From Acidocella sp. (GTDB taxonomy: Bacteria > Pseudomonadota > Alphaproteobacteria > Acetobacterales > Acetobacteraceae), in the NCBI GenBank assembly GCA_027308685.1, contig DAIDEE010000061.1:1-64000 (forward strand): a DNA stretch of 64,000 nt. The letters run 5' to 3'. A program made the translations under genes and the position numbers. The notes below the pieces were generated by a model, which did no database searches, was not told the DNA's origin, and saw nothing but the letters and a program-made list of their open reading frames with translations. Position 1 is the stretch's first letter. Every line of letters starts with the position of its first letter. Below, one piece after another: positions 41,114-51,817 of the stretch.

Positions 41114-41911
41114 GTGACGGATGTAAATCTGTTGCATGCAAGGCCGGTGATCGATCTCACCGGCAAGTTTGGCCTGATTCTAGGCATCGCCAACGACCAC
41201 AGCATCGCCGCCGGGTGCGCTCGCGCTTTTGCAGCGGCAGGTGCCACCCTGGCGGCCACCTACCTCAACGAAACGGCCAAACCCTTCGTGGCGCCTGTCA
41301 TTGCCGCCCTTAACTGCCCCATCTTCATGCCGTGCAACGTTCAAACCCCCGGCAACCTGGAAGCGGTATTTGAAAAAATGACCCAGGAATGGGGCAAGTT
41401 GGATTTCCTGCTGCACTCCATCGCCTTCGCGCCGCGCGAGGATTTACATGGCCGGGTGACCGATTGCTCGGCCGCCGGTTTTGCCGCCGCCATGGATGTC
41501 TCCTGCCATTCCTTTATCCGCGCCGCCAAACTCGCCGAGCCATTGATGCGCGATGGCGGCACGCTGCTGTCAGTCACATTTTACGGCTCGGAACGGGTGG
41601 TGGCGCACTACAATTTAATGGGCCCGGTCAAAGCCGCCCTGGAATCCACAGTGCGCTATATCGCCGCCGAACTCGGCCCGCAGGGCATCCGCGCCAACGC
41701 CATCTCCCCCGGTCCCATCCGCACCCGCGCCGCCAGCGGCATCGACCAGTTCGACGAATTGCTCGCCATCGCTGCCGCCCGGGCGCCGGAGCGGCAATTA
41801 TGCAGCATCGAGGATGTCGGCAGTCTGGCAGCGTTTCTGGTCGGTGACTCCGCACGTATGATCACCGGCACCATCATCCCCGTTGACGGCGGTCAGCATT
41901 TAATGGCGTGA
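41114..41911 (+). CDS. fabI: Enoyl-ACP reductase FabI-like (SDR)
   Basis: GLILGIANDHSIAAGCA; SVTFYGSERVVAHYNLMGPVKAALE (Y-x6-K). Confidence 0.92.
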   Translation: MTDVNLLHARPVIDLTGKFGLILGIANDHSIAAGCARAFAAAGATLAATYLNETAKPFVAPVIAALNCPIFMPCNVQTPGNLEAVFEKMTQEWGKLDFLLHSIAFAPREDLHGRVTDCSAAGFAAAMDVSCHSFIRAAKLAEPLMRDGGTLLSVTFYGSERVVAHYNLMGPVKAALESTVRYIAAELGPQGIRANAISPGPIRTRAASGIDQFDELLAIAAARAPERQLCSIEDVGSLAAFLVGDSARMITGTIIPVDGGQHLMA

Positions 41912-41926
41912 AGGAGCCTATCTCCC

Positions 41927-43627
41927 GTGACTGAAACCCCCGAAATTCCGGTGTTCGACCGTGCCCTGCACGCCGCCCAGGCCAAGCTAACCGGTGGCAT
42001 CTCGCCCGCCGCCATCAGCATCGCCTGGCTCGACTGGATGCTGCATCTGGCCAACCAGCCGGGCCGCCAAGCCGAACTCGTCAAACAAGCTGCCATGGAT
42101 GCCACCGCGTTATGGTGCCAGGCGCTCGGCCAGCCCACCACGCCGCTGCCGGTTACTGAGCAAGACCACCGCTTCACCCACCCCGGCTGGCAGGACCCAA
42201 AATTTGCCCTCGCCGCCCAGAGTTTTCTGCGTACCGAGCGCTGGTGGAAGCAAGCCACCACCGGCATCCCCGGTCTCTCGCAGCCGCATGAACGCAGCGT
42301 CGGGTTCATGGCCCGGCAGTTGCTCGATATCATGTCGCCCGCCAACATGCCGATGCTGAACCCCGAGGTGATCGAGGCCACCCGCGCCAGCAATGCCAGC
42401 AACCTCGCCAGCGGCGTGCGTAATTTCATGGACGATCTCAAAAATGCCAGCGGTGAGACCAAACTGCCACTCACACCCGGTAAGGATGTCGCCATCACAC
42501 CGGGTCAGGTGGTGTTTCGCAACGCGCTGATCGAATTGCTCCAGTACACGCCCACCACCGCAACCGTACACCCGGAGCCGATTCTCATCGTTCCTGCCTG
42601 GATCATGAAATATTACATTCTTGATTTGTCGCCGCAAAACTCGATGGTGCGCTATCTGGTGGCGCAGGGCTTCACGGTGTTCTGCATTTCATGGACCAAC
42701 CCCACAGCGGCGCTGCGCGATACCGGGCTTGATGATTACCGCAAACTTGGCGTGATGGCCGCCATCGACGCCGTCAGCGCCATTTGCAACAGCGCCAAAA
42801 TTCACGCCACCGGCTACTGCCTGGGCGGCACGCTTCTCAGCATCGCCGCCGCCGCCATGGCGCGCGACCATGATGAACGTCTGGCGAGCCTCACATTACT
42901 CGCCGCGCAAACCGATTTCACCGAAGCCGGCGAATTGCAACTTTTCATCACCGAAGCGCAACTGGCGTTTTTGGATGATGTGATGTGGTCCAAAGGTTAT
43001 CTGGATTCCTCGCAGATGGCCGGTGCCTTCCAGATGCTGCGCTCCAACGACCTCATCTGGTCACGCCTGGTACGGCGTTATTATCTGGGCGAAGCCGACC
43101 ATCCCAACGACATGATGTCCTGGAACATGGATGCCACCCGGATGCCGTACAAAATGCATTCCGAATATCTGCATAAATTATTTCTCGACAACGACCTTGC
43201 CGAAGGCCGCCTGCAAGCCGGCGGGCGGAAAATATCCGTCGCCGATATTCATACGCCATTCTTCGTCATCGGCACCGAGACCGACCATGTCGCGCCCTGG
43301 CATTCGGTCTATAAAATTCACCTGATGAATTCAGGCGACATTACGTTTGTGCTAACCTCCGGCGGGCATAATGCCGGGGTCGTCAGCGAACCCGGCCACC
43401 CGCACCGGCATTTCCACCTGCAGCATCGTCCACCGGAAGGCCAATACCGCGCCCCGGAGGATTGGCAGGCAGCAGCGCCACGCACTGAAGGCTCATGGTG
43501 GACGCCCTGGGTGGAATGGCTTGCCGCCCATTCAGCCCCGCCCTCCGCGCCGCCGGAAATGGGCAACGCCGAAGCCGGCTTCCCAGTGTTGGATGCCGCC
43601 CCCGGCCACTATAGTCTGCAACGTTGA
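41927..43627 (+). CDS. phaC: Class I-like poly(3-hydroxyalkanoate) synthase
   Basis: VFRNALIELLQYTP, PILIVPAWIMKYYILDLSPQNS, HATGYCLGGTLLSIAAA (lipase-like box Cys). Confidence 0.94.
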   Translation: MTETPEIPVFDRALHAAQAKLTGGISPAAISIAWLDWMLHLANQPGRQAELVKQAAMDATALWCQALGQPTTPLPVTEQDHRFTHPGWQDPKFALAAQSFLRTERWWKQATTGIPGLSQPHERSVGFMARQLLDIMSPANMPMLNPEVIEATRASNASNLASGVRNFMDDLKNASGETKLPLTPGKDVAITPGQVVFRNALIELLQYTPTTATVHPEPILIVPAWIMKYYILDLSPQNSMVRYLVAQGFTVFCISWTNPTAALRDTGLDDYRKLGVMAAIDAVSAICNSAKIHATGYCLGGTLLSIAAAAMARDHDERLASLTLLAAQTDFTEAGELQLFITEAQLAFLDDVMWSKGYLDSSQMAGAFQMLRSNDLIWSRLVRRYYLGEADHPNDMMSWNMDATRMPYKMHSEYLHKLFLDNDLAEGRLQAGGRKISVADIHTPFFVIGTETDHVAPWHSVYKIHLMNSGDITFVLTSGGHNAGVVSEPGHPHRHFHLQHRPPEGQYRAPEDWQAAAPRTEGSWWTPWVEWLAAHSAPPSAPPEMGNAEAGFPVLDAAPGHYSLQR

Positions 43628-43636
43628 GGGCTGACC

Positions 43637-45028
43637 ATGATGGATATGCCAGTGCAGCAAATTGAGAACCGCGTCTTCGATGATATCGCCATAGGTGACA
43701 CCGCCAGCCTCAGCCGCCGCGTCACCCAACAGGATATCGAATTATTTTCGATCATCTCCGGCGATATCAACCCCGCACATCTCGATGCCGAATACGCCGC
43801 CACCGACATGTTCCATCATATCATCAGCCAGGGCGTGCTAACCGCGGGTTTGATCTCCGCGGTGCTGGGCACCAAACTTCCTGGCCCCGGCACGATTTAT
43901 CTGGGGCAGGATCTACAATTCCGCGCCCCGGTCAGCCCCGGCGACACCATCACCGCCACCGTCACCGTCACCGAACGCATCCCCGAAAAACACCGGCTGA
44001 TTCTAGATTGTCACTGCACCAACCAGGATAATGCGGAAGTGCTGCGGGGCAAGGCCACGGTGCAGGCGCCCACCGAAAAAATCAGCCGTACCGCCATTGC
44101 ATTGCCCGAAGTGCGGCTGCTCCGCCATACCGGCTTCCGCAACCTGCTAACCCGCGCCTCGCAAGGCACAGCATTACGCACCGCCGTCGTGCATCCGTGC
44201 GATGAGAACTCGTTACGCGGCGCGGTAGAGGCCGCGATGGCTGGCCTTATCACCCCCATTCTGGTTGGCCCCGAGGCGAAAATCTGCACCGTGGCGGCTC
44301 AATATAATATCAACATCACCGGCCTGCGGATTGAGCCCACCCCGCACAGCCATGCCAGCGCCGCCCGCGCCGTTGCCCTGGTGCGCGCCGGTGACGCCAA
44401 GGCACTAATGAAAGGTGCCCTGCACACCGATGAATTTCTGCATGAGGTGATGCAGGCGCAAACCGGCCTGCGTACCGGCCGCCGCCTCAGCCATGCATAT
44501 GTCATGGACGTACCCGCCTACAACCGCCCCCTGCTGGTGACCGACGCCGCCATCAACATCGCGCCCACGCTTGAGGACAAACTCAGCATCGTCCAAAACG
44601 CCATCGATCTCGCCCACGTGCTCGGTATCACCACCCCGCGCGTCGCCATTCTGGCGGCGGTCGAAACCATCAACCCGGCCATGCAAGCCACACTTGACGC
44701 CGCCGCACTTTGTAAAATGGCCGAGCGCGGCCAGATCACCGGCGCCAGCCTTGATGGCCCACTGGCCTACGACAACGCCATCAGCCCCACCGCCGCGCTC
44801 GAGAAAAACATCACCTCACAGGTTGCTGGCCAAGCCGATATCCTGGTGGTGCCCAACATCGAAGCCGGCAATATTCTGGCCAAACAACTCACCTTCATGG
44901 CCGGGGCGGATGCCGCCGGAATTGTGCTCGGTGCCAGCGTTCCCATCATCCTCACCAGCCGCGCCGATGATGCCCACACCCGCCTTGCCTCCTGCGCCAT
45001 CGCCGTCATAATGGCCGCTCATGCCTGA
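43637..45028 (+). CDS. Bifunctional MaoC-type enoyl-CoA hydratase / phosphate acetyl(butyryl)transferase
   Basis: N-terminal SGDINPAHLDAEYAATDMF hotdog hydratase; C-terminal PTA domain (GADAAGIVLGASVPIILTSRAD). Confidence 0.93.
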   Translation: MMDMPVQQIENRVFDDIAIGDTASLSRRVTQQDIELFSIISGDINPAHLDAEYAATDMFHHIISQGVLTAGLISAVLGTKLPGPGTIYLGQDLQFRAPVSPGDTITATVTVTERIPEKHRLILDCHCTNQDNAEVLRGKATVQAPTEKISRTAIALPEVRLLRHTGFRNLLTRASQGTALRTAVVHPCDENSLRGAVEAAMAGLITPILVGPEAKICTVAAQYNINITGLRIEPTPHSHASAARAVALVRAGDAKALMKGALHTDEFLHEVMQAQTGLRTGRRLSHAYVMDVPAYNRPLLVTDAAINIAPTLEDKLSIVQNAIDLAHVLGITTPRVAILAAVETINPAMQATLDAAALCKMAERGQITGASLDGPLAYDNAISPTAALEKNITSQVAGQADILVVPNIEAGNILAKQLTFMAGADAAGIVLGASVPIILTSRADDAHTRLASCAIAVIMAAHA

Positions 45029-46211
45029 AGCTATCCTCACGCTCAACGCCGGCTCCTCCAGCATCAAATTCGCTCTCTTCACATTCAACCACGCCCTCAG
45101 CAACATTGCCCGCGGCGAAATTGAGGGCATCGGCGAGACCCCGCATTTCGCCATTCACGGTCCACACTCCGAGCTGCTCCTGGAAAAAACCTGGCCGCAT
45201 GGTGAAACTCTCAGTCATGAGGATTTGCTCAGCCCGGTACTGGAATGGGTCGATCATCATCTGGGTGACATCAAATTGGCCGCCTGTGGGCACCGCATCG
45301 TCCATGGCGGCGATATTTTCACCGCTCCCACCCTGCTTGATGACGACGCTCTGGCCCGGCTTTCCACACTCGACCCGTTGGCCCCGCTGCATGAGCCGCA
45401 TAATCTCGCTGCCGTCAAAGCCGCCATGGTGCTGCGCCCCGGCCTGGCGCAAATTGGCTGTTTTGATACCAGCTTTCACAAATCCATGCCCGCTGTTGCC
45501 ACGCGCTTCGCCCTGCCGCGCAACCTGCGTGACCAGGGTGTACGCCGCTACGGCTTCCACGGCTTATCCTACGAATATATCGCCGCGCAATTGCGCCTCG
45601 CCGCACCCGATATCGCCTCCGGGCGCGTCATCGCCGCACATCTGGGTAATGGTGCCAGCGCCTGCGCCTTGCGGAACGGCCAGAGCATGGATTCCAGCAT
45701 GGGTTTCACCGCACTGGATGGCCTCATCATGGGCACGCGCACCGGCGCGCTCGATCCCGGCGTGCTGCTCTACCTCATGCAAGCGCACGGCATGAATGCT
45801 GATGAAATCACCAACATCGTCTATAAAAAATCCGGCCTCCTCGGTATCTCCGGCATCTCGCCCGACATGCGAGTGCTGCTGGCCTCGAACGCCCCTGAAG
45901 CCGCCGAGGCAGTGGAATCCTTCACCTATGCCGCCGCCCAGCACATCGCCGCCCTGGTGGTGCCTCTGGGTGGGCTGGATGGCCTGGTATTCACCGCCGG
46001 GATCGGCGAACATTCACCCGAAATCCGCGCCGCTATCTGTGCACGTCTGCAATGGCTCGGCATCGCCATCGACCCGCTGGCCAACGCCAAAAACGCGCTG
46101 GTCATTTCCAAAGCCACCTCCGCCGTCGAAATCATGGTCATCCCCACCAATGAGGAAGCGATGATCGCACGCCACTGTGTGACGCTGCTGGCGCAACACG
46201 CAATTGACTAG
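45021..46211 (+). CDS. ackA: Acetate (or propionate/butyrate) kinase
   Basis: ILTLNAGSSSIKFALF, DTSFHKSMP, FTAGIGEHSPEIR; 8-bp overlap with the MaoC-PTA gene. Confidence 0.95.
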   Translation: MPEAILTLNAGSSSIKFALFTFNHALSNIARGEIEGIGETPHFAIHGPHSELLLEKTWPHGETLSHEDLLSPVLEWVDHHLGDIKLAACGHRIVHGGDIFTAPTLLDDDALARLSTLDPLAPLHEPHNLAAVKAAMVLRPGLAQIGCFDTSFHKSMPAVATRFALPRNLRDQGVRRYGFHGLSYEYIAAQLRLAAPDIASGRVIAAHLGNGASACALRNGQSMDSSMGFTALDGLIMGTRTGALDPGVLLYLMQAHGMNADEITNIVYKKSGLLGISGISPDMRVLLASNAPEAAEAVESFTYAAAQHIAALVVPLGGLDGLVFTAGIGEHSPEIRAAICARLQWLGIAIDPLANAKNALVISKATSAVEIMVIPTNEEAMIARHCVTLLAQHAID

Positions 46212-46269
46212 GCCACACCCGACGTCCTAGCCTTCGGCACCTAGTCCCTCTCAGCCAGCGCGGTGTTTT

Positions 46270-47010
46270 ATGATCAATGCTCTCACCGTGCGCGGCCTGT
46301 GCAAATCTTTTGCCAAGCCGATCATCAATCAGCTCGATCTCACCATCGCACCCGGCGAAATTTACGCCCTGCTGGGCCCGAATGGTGCCGGCAAAACCAC
46401 CACCCTGCGAATGATCGCCGGGCTGCTGAAACCCGATGCAGGCAGCATCGAGGTGTTCGGAACCGATGTCCTCACCGCGCCGCTCACAGCCAAAGCCATG
46501 ATGGCCTGGTTGCCAGACGAGCCGCTGCTATACGACAAACTCTCCGCCCTCGAATATCTCGAATTTGTTGCTGGTCTCTGGCAGGTTGAACCTGCCATTG
46601 CCGCCACCCGCGCTGAAACATTGCTCGAAACATTCGGCCTATGGCAGCACCGGCATCAACGCTGCGAGGGGTTCTCGCGTGGCATGAAGCAAAAAACTGT
46701 GCTCGCAGGCGCTCTAATTCATACACCGAAATTATTTATCCTGGATGAACCCTTAACCGGCCTAGACGCTGCCGCCGCCAAACTGGTGAAATCAATCCTC
46801 ACCCAATGCGCTGCCGAGGGTGCGGCCATCATCATCACCACCCATATCCTCGAAGTCGCCGAACGTCTCGCCACCCGCATCGGGATTCTCTCGGGCGGTA
46901 ATCTGCTGGCGCAAGGTAGTTTTGCCGAATTGCAAACCGCCGCCGGACAACATGCCGACACCAGCCTGGAAGATGTGTTCCTGCACCTCACCACCCGCGC
47001 CGATGTTTAA
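46270..47010 (+). CDS. ABC transporter ATP-binding protein
   Basis: GPNGAGKTTTLRMIAGLLKPDAG Walker A; LFILDEPLTGLD Walker B. Confidence 0.92.
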   Translation: MINALTVRGLCKSFAKPIINQLDLTIAPGEIYALLGPNGAGKTTTLRMIAGLLKPDAGSIEVFGTDVLTAPLTAKAMMAWLPDEPLLYDKLSALEYLEFVAGLWQVEPAIAATRAETLLETFGLWQHRHQRCEGFSRGMKQKTVLAGALIHTPKLFILDEPLTGLDAAAAKLVKSILTQCAAEGAAIIITTHILEVAERLATRIGILSGGNLLAQGSFAELQTAAGQHADTSLEDVFLHLTTRADV

Positions 47011-48421
47011 ACCCGCCAGCTTCGCCTGGCTGCTGGCGCATGAAATCAACCTGCTCTGGCGAGGTTCAATTTTATTGCGAACCAGCAAATATGTGCTGGT
47101 ACCGGTGATCGCCGTCAGCGTCATCTTCCAGGTTGTCGCCCTCCTCATCGTCAAATATCTGCAATCCCCAACATTATCGCAAGCGATCCTGATCCTAATA
47201 GCCAATATCAATTTAATTTTCCTCAGCGGCCTGATGCTCTCGCGCGCCATGACCTCCACCATCGATGTGCTCTACTCACGCGGTGATGCTGATGTCCTGC
47301 TCGCCTCGCCGATTAAACCCATCAGCATCCTGGCGGTCCGTATGATCGGCGTCGCCGCCAGCGTGGCAGCGCCCTGGTTGTTGCTGGCGGCAGCATTGGC
47401 CAACGCCCTGGCAATTTTCGGAAATCCGCAGGCGCTAGCAACCTATATCATTATTCCCATGCTCGCCGCCCTGGTTACGGCAATCGCGTTTTTGTCGGTG
47501 GTGTCACTTGTGGCGCGCTCTGGTCCAGCGAAGGCCCGCCTGTTCTCACACAGCATCGCATTGTTCATCGGCGTGTTCATCTTCGCGCTCGGCCAGGCAC
47601 CACGTTATATTGCCCCCGCCAGTTTACGCACCCTCTGGCAGGCCTTCATGCCAACAGCTACCAATATCAACGCCGCCATCTGGCTCCCGGCCCGCGCCTT
47701 TCTCGGCGAGTTCATACCCGCGGCATTATTTTGCGCAGTCAGCATCTTGATCTTCTGGTTGGTGCTCATCACCCGCGCCCGGCAATTTGCCGACGGCACC
47801 ATCAGCGCCGCCGCTTATGGCAGCGGTCCGGCGGGGCGGCGGGGCAGCGGCGCCTTCAGGCAACACCCCTTTGCCACCACAATATTAAAAAATCTTCGGC
47901 TGTTACTGCGTTTTCCCGGACTCGTTACGCAAACAACGTATCGCTCGCTCACCCTGGTTCCGGTCACCATGATCCTCACCGGCCACTTTACCATCGGCAC
48001 CGGGCCGAGCGTCGTCATCCCATTGCTGGTGTTTCTCGCCGGTCAGTTAGCGCTGTTTTTTATCTCCATCATCGTGGGCAGTGACCAATCTCCCGACCTC
48101 CTCGCCTCGGCCCCGGTCGCACCGCAAACCGGCCACCGCGCCGCCTACGCCGCCGCCAGCTATGCCAGCCTCGTCGTCATGGCGCTGCCGGTGCTCGGCG
48201 TGTTGTTCCGCGCGGGCCAAATGTTGCCGGCGCTACTTGCCGCCATGGCAGGTTCAATTCTCAGCAACCTGCTGCTTGGCCGACGCTTCCCAATTCCTCT
48301 GCTCCGCCCAGCGTTCGGTAAAACCCAAACCGGCACGGTATTCGGCCTCATCCTCGGAGTCTCTGCGAGCAGCTTTTGGGCGTTCATCGCGTGGCTGGCA
48401 GTCACGCCAACGCCATTTTAA
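47003..48421 (+). CDS. ABC transporter permease
   Basis: Polytopic protein overlapping the ATPase stop codon; start set at MFKPASF (47003). Confidence 0.85.
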   Translation: MFKPASFAWLLAHEINLLWRGSILLRTSKYVLVPVIAVSVIFQVVALLIVKYLQSPTLSQAILILIANINLIFLSGLMLSRAMTSTIDVLYSRGDADVLLASPIKPISILAVRMIGVAASVAAPWLLLAAALANALAIFGNPQALATYIIIPMLAALVTAIAFLSVVSLVARSGPAKARLFSHSIALFIGVFIFALGQAPRYIAPASLRTLWQAFMPTATNINAAIWLPARAFLGEFIPAALFCAVSILIFWLVLITRARQFADGTISAAAYGSGPAGRRGSGAFRQHPFATTILKNLRLLLRFPGLVTQTTYRSLTLVPVTMILTGHFTIGTGPSVVIPLLVFLAGQLALFFISIIVGSDQSPDLLASAPVAPQTGHRAAYAAASYASLVVMALPVLGVLFRAGQMLPALLAAMAGSILSNLLLGRRFPIPLLRPAFGKTQTGTVFGLILGVSASSFWAFIAWLAVTPTPF

Positions 48422-50046
48422 TTCGCCGCGGGTACCAGCGAACCACCGGCTAACCGCCAGATCCGGTCGAGTTTCTCAACGCCGGTCAGGCGATGCGCGA
48501 TCAGCACTACAGTGCGGCCCTTCGCCGCTTGATTCAACGTCTCGAAAAACGCCATTTCAGTCGCGGCGTCCAGCCCGGCGCAAGGTTCATCGAGCAACAA
48601 TATTGGCGCGGCGGAAAGCAACGTCCGCGCCAGCGCCAACCGCCGTCCCTGCCCGCCTGAGAGCGTGTTGCCACCCTCACCCAACCAGCTATCCAACCCC
48701 TCCGGCAATGCCTGCACAGTGTCAGCCAGTTGCGCGGCCTCCAGCGCGGCCCACAGTTGCCCCTCATCGGCCAGCGGGTCGCCCAACAGTAAATTGTTGC
48801 GGATGGAATCAGCAAATAAATGCGTGCTCTGCGACAAATACGCGATCTTGCTCCGCACCGCCTCAGCCGGCAACGCCGCAACATCCACCGCCCCCAGCTT
48901 GATCTTTCCGCTCTGTGGCGCCGCCAGTTTCAACAACAGCGCCGCAATGGTCGATTTCCCCGCGCCCGACGGCCCCAATATCGCAGTGCGTGACCCCGCC
49001 GGCAGTTGCAGCGACAAATTCTCGAAAACAAACGGTAATCCCTCCGCATATCGAAAACTAACATGCTCGAAGCTCACCGCATGGCTGGCAGGCATCGGCA
49101 AAGCCCGCGCCGGGTCCGCCACCGCTGGCCCTGCCTCCGCCGCTTCCACCACCCGCGCTGCCGCCGCCTGCGATTGCCCTAGCAACACCCCGGCCCGCGG
49201 CATCGCGCTCACCGCCTCAAACGCCGCCGTCAGCACAAACACTGCCACCACCGCCGCCAGCGGGCCGGATATGAAGCCAATCAGCAATGCCAATAAAATC
49301 CCTGTCTGTGCCAGCAAAAACCCAGTCACATTCAAGCGGCTGACACGTTGCGCCAGTTCGCGCTGCGCTCCCAGCACCGCTGATTCCCGTGCCTGCACCA
49401 TCGCCAGCATCCGGCCTTCGGCAGCAAATATTTTTACTTCCCGCAGGCCGCTCAGCGCGTCCAGCGCGGCATTACGAAGCCCCGCCATCGCCAATGATGC
49501 CCGCGTGGCATTATCACCCGCCAGCATCGCCGCACGCCACGGCAAAACCACCGCCACCCCCAAAAACAACGGCAACACCAGTAACGCCCAGGCACTCTCA
49601 TGGTATAGCATCACCAGCAAAATCGGCAGCAGCATCAGCACGCTCAACCCGGGAACGATGATCCGCAGGTACAAACCATCCAGCGCTTCAACATCATTGA
49701 CCAGACGCGCCAGCGCATCACCGGCGCGGCGCATCCCCAAACCCCCGGCCGCGCTATGCGCCAGACCCGTAAAAAACCATACCCGCACGCCGCCCAAGGC
49801 GCGAAACATCGCATCATGCGTGACCAGACGCTCCAAATAACGCAGTACCACCCGCGCCACACCGGCCATTTGCAACGCCAGCGGCACCAGCAGCACACCG
49901 CCCAGCACCGCCGTTGCGGTATAGCGCCCGGCATTTTGCATCAGCACGATGCCCGCCGCCAACGCCGCCAACGCCAGCAAGGCACCAAACGCCAGATACC
50001 AATAATGCGCCTGCCACAGCCGCAAAATCTTCTTCACCGGGCTCAT
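48418..50046 (-). CDS. cydC: Thiol reductant ABC exporter subunit CydC
   Basis: GPSGAGKSTIAALLLKLAAPQSG; partner overlaps at 50043. Confidence 0.9.
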   Translation of the reverse strand: MSPVKKILRLWQAHYWYLAFGALLALAALAAGIVLMQNAGRYTATAVLGGVLLVPLALQMAGVARVVLRYLERLVTHDAMFRALGGVRVWFFTGLAHSAAGGLGMRRAGDALARLVNDVEALDGLYLRIIVPGLSVLMLLPILLVMLYHESAWALLVLPLFLGVAVVLPWRAAMLAGDNATRASLAMAGLRNAALDALSGLREVKIFAAEGRMLAMVQARESAVLGAQRELAQRVSRLNVTGFLLAQTGILLALLIGFISGPLAAVVAVFVLTAAFEAVSAMPRAGVLLGQSQAAAARVVEAAEAGPAVADPARALPMPASHAVSFEHVSFRYAEGLPFVFENLSLQLPAGSRTAILGPSGAGKSTIAALLLKLAAPQSGKIKLGAVDVAALPAEAVRSKIAYLSQSTHLFADSIRNNLLLGDPLADEGQLWAALEAAQLADTVQALPEGLDSWLGEGGNTLSGGQGRRLALARTLLSAAPILLLDEPCAGLDAATEMAFFETLNQAAKGRTVVLIAHRLTGVEKLDRIWRLAGGSLVPAAN

Positions 50047-51722
50047 GCCACACCCCGCAGCTTGGCGTGCCGTATCGCATCCAAATCCAGCCGCCGCGCG
50101 CCAGTATCGCGGGCAAATTCCAAAGCCAGCACGGAATGGCTTGCCAGCACCACGGTACGACCCATTGCCAGACGCTTCAAACTCTCCAGCACATCGTGCT
50201 CCACCGCGGGGTCCAGATGCGCCGTCGGCTCATCCAGCAACAACAACGGCGCATCCTTTAAAAACGCCCGGGCAATCGCAATCCGCTGTGCCTGCCCACC
50301 GGAAAGCCCAAACCCAGCCTCGCCGATCGGTGTGTCCAGCCCCAGCGGCAATGCGGCGATCACCTCGCTCAACCGCGCCAACTTCACCGCCGTCGCCACT
50401 TCATCATCGCTCGCCTCCGGCCTGGCGAATCTAATATTCTCGCCGATGGTGCCGCCAAAAATCACCGGTTTCTGACCAATCCAGCCGATCATCCGCTCCC
50501 GCGCCGCCGGGATCACGGTCGCCAGCTCAATTCCATTAAACGTTACCTTACCTTCAGTCGGCTCGATGAACCCTAAAATCAAATCGATGATCGTCGATTT
50601 GCCAGCCCCCGAGGCACCAGTCAGCAGCAACGTTTCCCCGGCGGGAACCCGGAATGACAGATGTTCCAGCACCGCCCGCTCTTCCCAGCCAAAACTCACA
50701 TCCTCGAAGCTCAGCGTCACGCCATGCGCCGCCACGCTGCGAATTTCCACGGCCCCAATCAAGTCCGGCATCGGCGGCAAATTCACCAAATCCTCTGCCA
50801 CTGCTTCCGCCGCCATGCGGTCCTGATACACCGAAGCAAAACTCCGCAACGGCGCAAAAAACTCCGGCACCAGCAACAACAAAAACAACGCCACCGGCAC
50901 CAACCCCGGCGCCGCGCCCAAATGTCCGGCAAAGCGAATGACAATTAACACCAGCGATGCCGCCGCCGCTAAATCCAGCGCCGTCGAGGATAAAAACGCT
51001 ACCCGCAGCACCCGCATGGTGCGTACCCGCAACTCATCCGCCGCCTTGCCGAGTGCCGCCGCTTCATCGGCAGTGCGCCCGGCCAGCACCAATGTTGAAA
51101 TGCCCCGTATCCGGTCGAGAAACCGCACCTGCAACCGCGTCATCGCCACAAACTGCTGGCTTGCCGCCCGCCCCGCGCCGATGCCCGCCATCGCCATCGC
51201 CACCGGCACCAGCAGCCCTGCCACCAGCAATATCAGCCCCGAACGCCAATCGGTGAACAACGCCACCAGCCCGATTAGCGCAGGCCCCAGCACGGCTAAA
51301 TCGGTGGCCGGTATCCAGCGGGAATGAAACCCATCCATCGCCTCCACCCGGTCCACCGCCACGGAAGCCAATTCGGCGGAATGCCGCCCCCGCAATCCGT
51401 TCGGCCCCGCCGCCAGCAACTTCTGGAACATATCGCTGCGCAACCGTCGCCGCGCCGCCGCGCCCATCTCAAAGCCCATCACCTCAGCACGATGCAAACA
51501 CGCCGCCCGCAGCAACACGCAAACCACAAACCCCGCCACATCCAACGCCACGTGAGACACTGCGGTGCCCGGTAACAGCACCGCCGCCAGCAAATTCGCC
51601 GCAAAAAATACCTGACCCACGCCAGCCATTATCTGGCCCAGCCCAAAGGCCACAGGAACCAAAGCCGCCTTACGTCCAATTTTTTTCTCTGCCGCCACCC
51701 AGGCTTTGGTTTTTGCACTCAT
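50043..51722 (-). CDS. cydD: Thiol reductant ABC exporter subunit CydD
   Basis: GASGAGKSTIIDLILGFIEPTEGKVTFNGIEL; LSGGQAQRIAIARAFLKDAPLLLLDEPTAHLD. Confidence 0.9.
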   Translation of the reverse strand: MSAKTKAWVAAEKKIGRKAALVPVAFGLGQIMAGVGQVFFAANLLAAVLLPGTAVSHVALDVAGFVVCVLLRAACLHRAEVMGFEMGAAARRRLRSDMFQKLLAAGPNGLRGRHSAELASVAVDRVEAMDGFHSRWIPATDLAVLGPALIGLVALFTDWRSGLILLVAGLLVPVAMAMAGIGAGRAASQQFVAMTRLQVRFLDRIRGISTLVLAGRTADEAAALGKAADELRVRTMRVLRVAFLSSTALDLAAAASLVLIVIRFAGHLGAAPGLVPVALFLLLLVPEFFAPLRSFASVYQDRMAAEAVAEDLVNLPPMPDLIGAVEIRSVAAHGVTLSFEDVSFGWEERAVLEHLSFRVPAGETLLLTGASGAGKSTIIDLILGFIEPTEGKVTFNGIELATVIPAARERMIGWIGQKPVIFGGTIGENIRFARPEASDDEVATAVKLARLSEVIAALPLGLDTPIGEAGFGLSGGQAQRIAIARAFLKDAPLLLLDEPTAHLDPAVEHDVLESLKRLAMGRTVVLASHSVLALEFARDTGARRLDLDAIRHAKLRGVA

Positions 51723-51817
51723 GGCAGTGTAATTAGTCGGTTCAGCCCAAGCTGCACAGATACCGCAGCCTCACAATAGCTGGACGAGCCGTTAAAATTC
51801 GCGCAAAGCGCCGCCTC

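Noticed and set aside
48665-49840. 391-aa plus-strand ORF opposite cydC
   Set aside because: Shadow ORF of CydC; Ala/Ser/Thr-rich with no recognisable domain.
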